From positions 474,103-538,102 of the forward strand of contig NC_015676.1 in NCBI RefSeq assembly GCF_000217995.1: a DNA stretch of 64,000 bases, read 5' to 3'. The notes below the pieces were generated by a model. The model saw nothing but the letters and a program-made list of their open reading frames with translations, had not been told where the DNA came from and did not search any database. A program made the position numbers and the translations under genes. This DNA comes from Methanosalsum zhilinae DSM 4017 (GTDB lineage: Archaea; Halobacteriota; Methanosarcinia; Methanosarcinales; Methanosarcinaceae). Below are positions 17,396 through 24,903 of the stretch, one piece after another (the stretch's first letter is position 1; every line of letters begins with the position of its first letter).

Positions 17396-19021
17396 ATGCC
17401 AGTAATAACCCTGCCTTATAATGACCTTGAAAATCTCACATCTGCTGATCGATCTGTTATAACAGATAGAATTCCCATGATCGGTGCTGATATTGAACGT
17501 CTTGAGAATGATCACATAGATATTGAATTTTTCCCGGATCGCCCTGATCTCTATAGTGTGGAGGGTGTATCACGCGCATTAAGAGGGTTTCTGGAAATCG
17601 AAACCGGAATGTGTGAATATGATGTGAGTACATCCGGGTTTGAAATATCAGTTGATACGAAACTGGACGGCATACGTCCATGGCTTGCATGTGCAGTCAT
17701 AAGGGGTATTAAATTTGACTCCAACTCCATCAAATCCCTTATGGATCTGCAGGAAGACCTTCACTGGGGGCTTGGAAGGAACCGAAAAAAGATCTCAATA
17801 GGTGTGCATGATCTTAAGGACATCCAGCCGCCGTTTAGATATATTGCAGTTGATCCCGATTTTGAATTTGTACCCCTTGATTTTTCAGAACCCATGTCAC
17901 TGCAGGAAATTCTTCAAAAGCATCCAAAGGGAATAAGGTTTGCAAATATTCTTGAAGAACATTCCATGTACCCCTTAATAGTAGATGTGAATGACAATGT
18001 TTTATCTTTTCCTCCCATAATAAATGGAAACCTTACCAGAGTAACTGAAGATACAACTGACCTCTTTATTGATGTTACAGGTTTAAGTGATTCTGTAGAC
18101 ACAGCACTAAACATTGTAGTTACAGCTCTTGCAGAAAGGGGTGGAAAAATCGAATCTGTTAAAATAATTTCTCCTGAAGCAACTTCCAGAGTGACACCTC
18201 AACTTGATCCAATTATCCGAAAACTGAAAAAGGAAGATATTGAATCAATTATCGGAATCAGAATGTCCATGGATGAAATTATTCATAATCTTGAAAAAAT
18301 GCGTTATGGAACAGAGGTCGTGGATAATGAAACGGTACTTGTAAAGGTGCCTCCATATAGGGCAGATATTCTGCACAATTATGATATTATAGAAGATATT
18401 GCAATAGGCTATGGATATGAAAATATCCAGCCAATCTTTCCTGAATGCTCTACAGTTGGCTGTGAGCATACGCTGTCTGTAATTGGTGATAGATTAAGGG
18501 AAATAATGATCGGGCTTGAGTATTTTCAGGTAATGCCTTTTACACTGACAAATGATAAGATACACTTTGAGTGGATGTGCAGGGATAAAACCGATGATGT
18601 AACATATGTACTTCATCCAATAAGTGAAGATCAGACTATGCTCAGGACTACGATTCTCCCCAATCTTCTGGAAATACTATCCTTAAATCAGCACAGAGAA
18701 CTTCCTCAGCGTATATTTGAAGTAGGGGAGGTTGTCAGAAATGAAGAAAACAGGATGCATATTGCAGCAGTTTCAATTCACCCCAACGCAAATTTCACTG
18801 AAGTCCAGGAGATAGTGGATGCAGTTATGAGGGAGCAGGTACTGGATTATAACCTTTCAGAATCAGTGGATCCTGCTTTTATGGACGGAAGAAGGGCTGA
18901 TATATTCGTGGATGGTAAAAAAATAGGTGTTATGGGAGAGTTCTATCCACAGTTGATCTCCAACTTTGGTCTGGGGCAGCCGATTGCTGGTTTTGAAATG
19001 CAAATACTGCCTGAAAAATAA
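17396..19021 (+). CDS. pheT: phenylalanyl-tRNA synthetase beta subunit
   Basis: Non-catalytic tRNA-binding and editing subunit of the heterotetrameric enzyme that charges tRNA-Phe. At 541 residues it has the archaeal size. Recognisable are the N-terminal [12 protein letters not shown], the B3/B4 editing region around [17 protein letters not shown], the B5 domain near residue 300, and a class II synthetase-like C-terminal domain ([20 protein letters not shown]). The start is ATG 17396 with AGAGGA about eight bases upstream; an in-frame extension to 17318 has no conserved sequence. pheS is not in this window. Confidence 0.95.
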   Translation: MPVITLPYNDLENLTSADRSVITDRIPMIGADIERLENDHIDIEFFPDRPDLYSVEGVSRALRGFLEIETGMCEYDVSTSGFEISVDTKLDGIRPWLACAVIRGIKFDSNSIKSLMDLQEDLHWGLGRNRKKISIGVHDLKDIQPPFRYIAVDPDFEFVPLDFSEPMSLQEILQKHPKGIRFANILEEHSMYPLIVDVNDNVLSFPPIINGNLTRVTEDTTDLFIDVTGLSDSVDTALNIVVTALAERGGKIESVKIISPEATSRVTPQLDPIIRKLKKEDIESIIGIRMSMDEIIHNLEKMRYGTEVVDNETVLVKVPPYRADILHNYDIIEDIAIGYGYENIQPIFPECSTVGCEHTLSVIGDRLREIMIGLEYFQVMPFTLTNDKIHFEWMCRDKTDDVTYVLHPISEDQTMLRTTILPNLLEILSLNQHRELPQRIFEVGEVVRNEENRMHIAAVSIHPNANFTEVQEIVDAVMREQVLDYNLSESVDPAFMDGRRADIFVDGKKIGVMGEFYPQLISNFGLGQPIAGFEMQILPEK

Positions 19022-19048
19022 AAGAGAATAACAAAAATAAAATAAGAA

Positions 19049-19152
19049 CGGGCCCGCCGCGATTCGAACACGAGTCAATGGGTCTCTTCACTGTTGATGA
19101 AGATCATCACCAGTACCGAAGCCCATTAGGATATCCACTACCCTACGGGCCC
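19049..19152 (-). tRNA. tRNA-Arg (anticodon UCG) with a 32-base intron
   Basis: On the reverse strand the acceptor GGGCCCG (19152-19146) pairs perfectly with CGGGCCC (19056-19050), followed by discriminator G at 19049. The D arm, the anticodon arm ATGGG/CCCAT with loop CTTCGGA, and the T arm with TTCGAAT are all present once the intron after position 37 is removed. Mature length is 72 bases. CCA is not encoded. A TATA-like element lies at 19179-19188 on the upstream side. Confidence 0.93.
19084..19115 (-). other. archaeal tRNA intron with bulge-helix-bulge splice motif
   Basis: The 32-base intron interrupts tRNA-Arg after base 37. The canonical splice structure can be drawn by eye. A 4-bp central helix CTTC/GAAG pairs the anticodon loop with the intron's 3' part. 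It is flanked by three-base bulges GG^T and AG^A, each cut after its second base. Beyond the first bulge, intron stems ACTG/CAGT and TGATGA/TCATCA follow. Confidence 0.92.
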
Positions 19153-19209
19153 ATTTTAGAGTCTTACATAGAATCTGCTTATATTAATATTTTCTGTTAC
19201 TTCCTGAAA

Positions 19210-20943
19210 TTAAAATCCATGGACCAGGTATGGTCCAAAGATCATGAAGACAATAGATATCAATATCAGCAGTGAAAGGAACACAGTAGTAGCAGATGCT
19301 ATTTTTGTGGCCTTTATCTCATTTCCGGTTATGCGCATTACAAGAGCCTTTGCATAGTCTCTGAACACATGCCCCCCATCAAGAGGTATTGCAGGAAGGC
19401 AGTTAAAAAGACCCACATAGAAGTTCAGCCATCCAATCCACAGAAGGGTGTTTGCAATCCAGAATATGCCCATTCCCATAGGCTCAGCCCATCCCACAGG
19501 CTCGTAAGCCTGAGCAAGTGTAGTTCCAAAACCAGGGAAGCCTTCACCTGCAAATCCTATTATAGGAAATCCAAGGATTATGATCCATCCACTAAGCTGA
19601 GACATCATTGATGGTATCTGTTTCAGCATTTCAAGATATACATCTGCAGGGAAGTATCCAACTGACATATCCCCGACTGAGAATCCAAGAGATGTTGAAA
19701 TATCTCCTACCGGTCCACCAACGATTCCCAAAAATCCTCTGTCTTCATCTTCGTGGTGTGATGTGAGTGTTATCTGAACTGTCCTGATCTCTTCATTATT
19801 CTGGTCGTGAACTTCCATGCTGATGGTCTGACCTGGAGACGTATTACCCATGAAATCTACAAAATCATCAACAGATCTTATGGACATACCATCAAGTTCT
19901 TTGATTATCATTCCTTCTTCAAGCCCGGCCTGGGATGCAGGAGAGTTCTGAACCACATCCATTATCCTGATACCAGAAGCTTCTGTTTCAGGTGGTTCCT
20001 TAAGCAAAAGTTCGTGTGTAGATATTTCTCCACCGGATTTTGTGTGAACCGTGACCTGAGATCCCTCTTCAAGTTTACTGAGGTACCCAAGAACATCGCT
20101 GGCACTCTGAACCGGAGTATCGTCAAGGCGTACGATGACCATCTCTTCTCTTATCTGGCTGTCAAAAGCTTGTGATCCGGGATCTACATTTACAACCATG
20201 GCATTACTGACCGGGGCAATTGCTCCCAATACCGGCCCGAAGAATAATGCAAGTGCTATTAATGCAACTGCAAAATTGGCCATGACACCAGCTGAAAGTA
20301 TTCGAGCTCTCTGGTTACGGGTTGCTACCTTTTTTTCACTGCTGCTGGGCCTGTATTGTTCAGGCTCCAGTTTCTTATATTCATCCATGCCAGGACTTTC
20401 CTGGTCTTTACTTACTCCAAAAAGCTCTTCTTCATCAGGCTCGGCAAATCCTCCTATTGGGACAAGTGCTACCAGTATTCCCATGGATTTAACTTTTATA
20501 TTTTCCACTCTAGCAAGAATGGCATGTGCAAATTCATGGACAATGAGTGTTACTATAAGTGCTATCAAACCCCATACCACAGGGATGAATTCATTCACTC
20601 CCGGAATTAGAAATATATTGCGGGGCTCATGAAGTTTTCCAGGCTCTGGTAGCTGTTCAGTACCAAGGGATGTCAGCAATATGATGTCTGAGAGGATTAT
20701 TATGGAAAACATGACTGTCATTCCGACAAACATCATAACAATTCCTATATTTGCAAATAGTTTCCAGAATCGCTTTCTGGATGCCAGCCGGTCAATAAAG
20801 TTTAGACCCCTTTCGGTTCTGATCATAAGTATTGGCCCGTGGGCACTGATGTTATATTTTTCAAAAAAACCTCTCTTGCTGAGAGCTGATACTGTTAGCC
20901 AGTATAGTATAAAGACTGCCAAGAAGACTGTAGTCCCGTTCAA
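19210..20943 (-). CDS. site-2 protease family membrane metalloprotease (peptidase M50) with PDZ domains
   Basis: A 577-residue intramembrane zinc protease. The zinc motif HEFAH lies at about residues 136-140 in a membrane helix, and the second metal motif is in LPAIPLDGGHVF near residue 530. Between them are probably two PDZ domains (about 245-310 and 315-375), which select substrates. TTG 20943 is the start, preceded by GGTGAT. Members cut membrane-bound regulators or signal peptides; the target is unknown. It is transcribed divergently from cutA. Confidence 0.9.
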   Translation of the reverse strand: MNGTTVFLAVFILYWLTVSALSKRGFFEKYNISAHGPILMIRTERGLNFIDRLASRKRFWKLFANIGIVMMFVGMTVMFSIIILSDIILLTSLGTEQLPEPGKLHEPRNIFLIPGVNEFIPVVWGLIALIVTLIVHEFAHAILARVENIKVKSMGILVALVPIGGFAEPDEEELFGVSKDQESPGMDEYKKLEPEQYRPSSSEKKVATRNQRARILSAGVMANFAVALIALALFFGPVLGAIAPVSNAMVVNVDPGSQAFDSQIREEMVIVRLDDTPVQSASDVLGYLSKLEEGSQVTVHTKSGGEISTHELLLKEPPETEASGIRIMDVVQNSPASQAGLEEGMIIKELDGMSIRSVDDFVDFMGNTSPGQTISMEVHDQNNEEIRTVQITLTSHHEDEDRGFLGIVGGPVGDISTSLGFSVGDMSVGYFPADVYLEMLKQIPSMMSQLSGWIIILGFPIIGFAGEGFPGFGTTLAQAYEPVGWAEPMGMGIFWIANTLLWIGWLNFYVGLFNCLPAIPLDGGHVFRDYAKALVMRITGNEIKATKIASATTVFLSLLILISIVFMIFGPYLVHGF

Positions 20944-21020
20944 GAAATCACCAATAAAAGTTTAAAATTTTCAATTAATATTTATATAATATCAATACAA
21001 TCATTAATAGGGTGCCTACT

Positions 21021-21332
21021 ATGTTTACAGAGGTATATATAACTGTGGGAAGTATGGAAGAGGGGCAGAAAATAGCCCATAAACTGGTGTCCGACAGGCT
21101 GGTGGCCTGTGTCAATATGTTCCCCATCAATTCTATCTACAGCTGGGAAGGTGAAGTTGTTGAGGATCAGGAATTTGCATTGCTTGCAAAAACCACGGCT
21201 GATAAATTTGATGAAGTGAAGGAAACTGTTAGGTCCATTCATAGCTATGACCTTCCTTGTATTGTTTCTTGGGAGCTGGGCGGTGAGAGTGAATATCTGG
21301 GGTGGGTCAGGAACTATATCCATGAAGACTGA
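21021..21332 (+). CDS. cutA: CutA1 divalent-cation tolerance family protein
   Basis: A trimeric ferredoxin-like fold protein of 103 residues, with the family segments VYITVGSMEEGQKIA, LVACVNMFP, SIYSWEGEV and the end part HSYDLPCIV. The start is ATG 21021, eight bases after AGGGTG; GTG 21012 is in frame but covers that site. Despite its name the role in metal tolerance is not settled. Confidence 0.92.
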   Translation: MFTEVYITVGSMEEGQKIAHKLVSDRLVACVNMFPINSIYSWEGEVVEDQEFALLAKTTADKFDEVKETVRSIHSYDLPCIVSWELGGESEYLGWVRNYIHED

Positions 21333-21403
21333 TCAGGCTTAACTTCCATTTAATATTATAAAAATATATGTATTAAATTATTTTAGACCCATATACAGAT
21401 AAA

Positions 21404-21410
21404 TTTATAA
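21404..21410 (+). promoter_or_regulatory. TATA-like element for tRNA-Leu
   Basis: TTTATAA lies about 36 bases before the first base of the tRNA, a usual distance for archaeal tRNA promoters. Confidence 0.45.
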
Positions 21411-21445
21411 TTGATATCATTATTATTGATTTATCACTCCTAAGC

Positions 21446-21528
21446 GCGGGAGTAACCAAGTGGCCAACGGTGGTAGACTCAAGATCTACTCGCGCAGGCG
21501 TTCGGGGGTTCGAATCCCTTCTCCCGCA
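21446..21528 (+). tRNA. tRNA-Leu (anticodon CAA)
   Basis: The acceptor GCGGGAG (21446-21452) pairs with CTCCCGC (21521-21527), followed by discriminator A. The anticodon stem GTAGA/TCTAC encloses loop CTCAAGA, giving anticodon CAA. A long class II variable arm (TCGCGCAGGCGTTC region) and a T arm with GGTTCGAATCC confirm leucine. It has 83 bases, no intron and no encoded CCA. Confidence 0.96.
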
Positions 21529-21570
21529 TTTAGAATGTTTGGTTTTACTCAGTATAAAGGTTGATCTATA

Positions 21571-22419
21571 ATGGATTTTTTTTTCAGAAATGATATTAGT
21601 TTTGAGTCAGTTGCAGATGCCACTTCAAAAATATTACTTAAGGCTCAAACAGATTTGCCTTCCGATATCATCCGCGCTTTGCAATCTGCTCTGGGGCAGG
21701 AAAATAATGAAGTTGCAAAAGCACACTTATCTGCGATTCTTAAAAATATAGAATTTGCTGGAAATAATAGGATTCCAATGTGTCAGGACACTGGTATTCC
21801 TATCTTTTTTGTTGATGTTGGTAATGAATTGCATATTGATTTTGATTTATCGCAGGCTATTGCAGAAGGTGTAAGGCATGCCACTGACCAGATCCCTTTA
21901 AGGCCCAACGCAGTTGATCCTCTCACACGCATCAACAGTGGAGATAATACAGGAAACGGTATACCCGATATTAATTATAGTTTTGTAGAGGGCAATGAAT
22001 TGTGTATTACAGTTGCACCAAAAGGTGCAGGCTCTGAGAACATGAGTGCTCTGAAAATGTTTAACCCAACAGAGGTATCCGGGATACATAATTTTATACT
22101 TGAAACTGTCTTGAACGCAGGTGGTATGCCCTGCCCTCCTGTTATTGTAGGTGTCGGGATTGGCGGAACATTTGATAAATCAGCCCGGCTTGCAAAAAAA
22201 GCACTTCTGGAAGACACTGATGATATGAATGAAATGGAGCGTGAACTGCTTGCTGAAATCAACTCACTTGGAATTGGACCCATGGGTATGGGAGGAAATA
22301 CCACCGCTCTGGCAGTTCATATAAAAAAGGCTCACTGCCATACAGCGTCACTTCCTGTTGCAGTAAATATTCAGTGCTGGGCAAACAGACATGCAACCTG
22401 TGTATTTGGAGGTGAATGA
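21571..22419 (+). CDS. class I fumarate hydratase, alpha subunit
   Basis: N-terminal half of the oxygen-sensitive [4Fe-4S] fumarase, split from the beta part as in many archaea. The three cluster cysteines are visible in MCQDTG, GGMPCPP and AHCHTAS. Length of 282 residues fits. Start ATG 21571 follows AAGGTTGAT. It ends at TGA 22417-22419 and the beta subunit begins directly afterwards in the same frame. In methanogens the enzyme belongs to the incomplete citric acid cycle. Confidence 0.95.
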   Translation: MDFFFRNDISFESVADATSKILLKAQTDLPSDIIRALQSALGQENNEVAKAHLSAILKNIEFAGNNRIPMCQDTGIPIFFVDVGNELHIDFDLSQAIAEGVRHATDQIPLRPNAVDPLTRINSGDNTGNGIPDINYSFVEGNELCITVAPKGAGSENMSALKMFNPTEVSGIHNFILETVLNAGGMPCPPVIVGVGIGGTFDKSARLAKKALLEDTDDMNEMERELLAEINSLGIGPMGMGGNTTALAVHIKKAHCHTASLPVAVNIQCWANRHATCVFGGE

Positions 22420-23031
22420 ATACAATATAATCTCAATCTTCCACTTCAGGCCGATGATATCAAAAAACTAAGGACCGGTGATGTTGTATATATTAGTGGT
22501 AGAATCCTGACAGCACGCGATGAAGCGCATGCACGTATTCTTGAGTTTGATCAGAGGGGTGAAGAGCTACCATTTGGACTTGATGGCGGAGCTATATACC
22601 ACTGCGGTCCTCTATTGGAGTACAGGAATAATGAATGGCATGTGGTCGCTGCAGGTCCTACCACAAGCAACAGAATGTCAGGGATGACTCCTGAAATCGT
22701 CGAAAAACATGATGTTCATGTACTGATCGGAAAAGGAGGAATGAAAGGTCTGGCAGAAACTTTCAGGGACTGTTGCTGTGTATACCTGGCATATACAGGG
22801 GGTTGTGCAGCTCTTGCATCACAGTCAATAAAAAAGGTAGCTTCTGTATACTGGCATGATCTGGGAATGGCAGAGGCAGTCTGGGAATTCCAGGTGGAAG
22901 AATTTGGTCCATTGATTGTGGGAATTGATCCTGAGGGGAATGATCTTTTTGAAAAGGTAAATGAGAATGCAAAATTGCACTTATATGAAAAAGGCAAATG
23001 CACCCCAGGCAACGATTGTAAGGATAATTGA
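22420..23031 (+). CDS. class I fumarate hydratase, beta subunit (AUA start)
   Basis: C-terminal fumarase part of 203 residues, with family segments DVVYISGRILTARDEAH, PFGLDGGAIYHCGP, GPTTSNRMSGM and GKGGMKGLAE. TTG 22615 is far inside the domain and cannot be the true start. The frame begins straight after the alpha-subunit stop. GGAGGT (22408-22413) is followed six bases later by ATA 22420, which is also where family members have their Met. AUA is therefore the probable start. The 3' end overlaps the convergent pilus platform gene by 51 bases. Confidence 0.92.
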   Translation: MQYNLNLPLQADDIKKLRTGDVVYISGRILTARDEAHARILEFDQRGEELPFGLDGGAIYHCGPLLEYRNNEWHVVAAGPTTSNRMSGMTPEIVEKHDVHVLIGKGGMKGLAETFRDCCCVYLAYTGGCAALASQSIKKVASVYWHDLGMAEAVWEFQVEEFGPLIVGIDPEGNDLFEKVNENAKLHLYEKGKCTPGNDCKDN

Positions 23032-23973
23032 ATGTTTCAGGCCTTCTGTGATCTTACCTTCCCCCATCTGACCTGCAACCAATCCGCTTACAAATCCCTG
23101 GATCAATGCTGCATGGTAGAGCAAACGTATGAAACCGGCCTGATCAAAAGATGAAAGAAACTGCATATTAGATGTAACTTCCACACCTGTATCTCCTGCT
23201 TCAGCCATCATTGGTACAAATGTGGACGAAACCAGCAGAACTACAAACAGAAATACTACAAATGAGAGATAACATATTACAACATAGACGAACATGTTGC
23301 TTTTTCTATCTTTTTCCATAGCTTTTATGTTTTTAGTATCCTGGCCTGCAGTATCAAGTATGTCTGATACCTTTCCTCCTGCTCGGTTTGCCTGAACTAT
23401 AATTGATACTGATCTTGATATCAGGGGTGTATTGATTTTCCTAGCAAAGTTGTTGAGAGCTTCTTCAAAAGAGAGCCCCCATGAGATAGCAGCATCCATA
23501 TTTTGAATATGTACTGATAGCGCTCCGTAGTCATTATCAGCAACCCTGGTCAATGATTGTGACAGGTTCTGGCCGGCCTTATTCATCTCTGCAAGGTCAC
23601 GTAAGAATAGCGGCATGTTCTCTTCAATCTGGTCAATTGTACTGTTCTTCTTGTGATAGGTGACAGCAGGTAATGATATAGCAATCAATACACTGAACAA
23701 CACTACATCATCCATTTGTGGTGTATTCCATGCATATTTTGTGCCTACTCCTAAAAATATCAAAGAAAATAGAATACTGAATATGAATGAGTATGCCGGA
23801 TATTTTTGTAGTGTTACAAAAGGTTTCCTTATAAAAGACCTGATTACTGGATAACGTCTTGCTTTCCGGAGGCCGATATCAATGGTCATCTCTTCCATTT
23901 TCTTAAGTTCATCATCATTTAGATTTTCCAGACTTTTTGTTTTTTTAGGCTTGAGTAGCTTTTTGATCCTGAT
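22981..23973 (-). CDS. type IV pilus/archaellum-like membrane platform protein, second copy of module 2 (T2SS F domain)
   Basis: Paralogue of the gene at 12647-13501: two N-terminal membrane segments, a cytosolic F domain (PLFLRDLAEMNKAGQNLSQS) and C-terminal membrane segments. The first ATG (23898) has no ribosome-binding site. The frame is open to the stop of the upstream gene. The perfect GGAGGT at 23981-23986 lies seven bases before ATC 23973, giving a basic N-terminus RIKKLLKPKK before the ATG; AUC is the best start candidate. It ends inside the last 51 bases of the opposite-strand fumarase gene. Confidence 0.78.
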   Translation of the reverse strand: MRIKKLLKPKKTKSLENLNDDELKKMEEMTIDIGLRKARRYPVIRSFIRKPFVTLQKYPAYSFIFSILFSLIFLGVGTKYAWNTPQMDDVVLFSVLIAISLPAVTYHKKNSTIDQIEENMPLFLRDLAEMNKAGQNLSQSLTRVADNDYGALSVHIQNMDAAISWGLSFEEALNNFARKINTPLISRSVSIIVQANRAGGKVSDILDTAGQDTKNIKAMEKDRKSNMFVYVVICYLSFVVFLFVVLLVSSTFVPMMAEAGDTGVEVTSNMQFLSSFDQAGFIRLLYHAALIQGFVSGLVAGQMGEGKITEGLKHSIILTIVAWGAFAFFI

Positions 23974-23976
23974 AGG

Positions 23977-24903
23977 TCATACCTCCGGTGTCATTGAATG
24001 CACGAGAATAATGAATAGAGCATTTCCCACAGGAATAACTGAATATATTATTATCTTTAAGGTTGCAATATTTGCTCCTCCTCCAATCAGGGACATAATG
24101 GCCACAACAATTATTAGAAACAAAGGTCCTGCTACAAAAGCAGCAACATAGGTTTCTCCCAGGAGTCCCAGTATGTCCAGGAATTCTTTCTGTTCCTGCT
24201 TCTTTTCGATAAAAAACTGTTCGGATTTCTGGTTGAGGTATGGTTTGAGTTCTCCCCCTGATGTGATTACTGTTATTGAACCATGCAAAAACCCTTCAAG
24301 CTTCTCAGAAGGTGTTGTTCTGGCAAGGTTTTTTGTTGCAGTTACCAGATCATGTCCCAGTATTTCCACATTTTTTACAAGATATTTTGCTTCTGTGGAT
24401 ATTTCTCCATAGACGTCATTATCGGCAAGTGATCGGTAGAGGTCAAGGGGCAGAACTCCAGCATCTGACATTGATGAAATATAATTTATTGCATAGGGAA
24501 GCATCTGGTCTATATTCCTTCCTCGTCCTCCTGCAACAAATGCTGGATATATCATGCATAGATGGTACATTGTATATAAAATCAGGATAAAAGAAAATAT
24601 GGTCAATCCAATATGTATTATATACTCCTGATATTGATGGAAAGCAGAAGGTATTGCCGGATGATTAAGAAGGGAGATAAGTATTTCCGGCGTTCCCAAA
24701 AAGAGTAGCAGAAGATTTATAGAAACAATACCTGCCACTGTGAAAAGAAAAGATGTACACATTGCTCCTGACAAATATATATCATAGGAAACATTCATCC
24801 TGCTTTTTAGAATGTTTTCTCTGAGGCGGCGGTATTTAGATTCTTTAGTATTAAAATACCATCCAAAAAGGAAGTATGCCCATTTAAAATATGTATTAAT
24901 CAT
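23977..24903 (-). CDS. type IV pilus/archaellum-like membrane platform protein, first copy of module 2 (T2SS F domain)
   Basis: A 308-residue paralogue of the gene at 13522-14841, without that protein's long charged N- and C-terminal tails. It has membrane segments near residues 45-75 and 95-120, a cytosolic F domain (MLPYAINYISSMSDAGVLP) and two C-terminal segments. ATG 24903 overlaps the end of the ATPase gene by eight bases, so translation is coupled. Confidence 0.8.
   Translation of the reverse strand: MINTYFKWAYFLFGWYFNTKESKYRRLRENILKSRMNVSYDIYLSGAMCTSFLFTVAGIVSINLLLLFLGTPEILISLLNHPAIPSAFHQYQEYIIHIGLTIFSFILILYTMYHLCMIYPAFVAGGRGRNIDQMLPYAINYISSMSDAGVLPLDLYRSLADNDVYGEISTEAKYLVKNVEILGHDLVTATKNLARTTPSEKLEGFLHGSITVITSGGELKPYLNQKSEQFFIEKKQEQKEFLDILGLLGETYVAAFVAGPLFLIIVVAIMSLIGGGANIATLKIIIYSVIPVGNALFIILVHSMTPEV

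Noticed and set aside
22615-23031. Short fumarase beta gene from TTG 22615
   Set aside because: It would cut away conserved family segments encoded from 22420 on.
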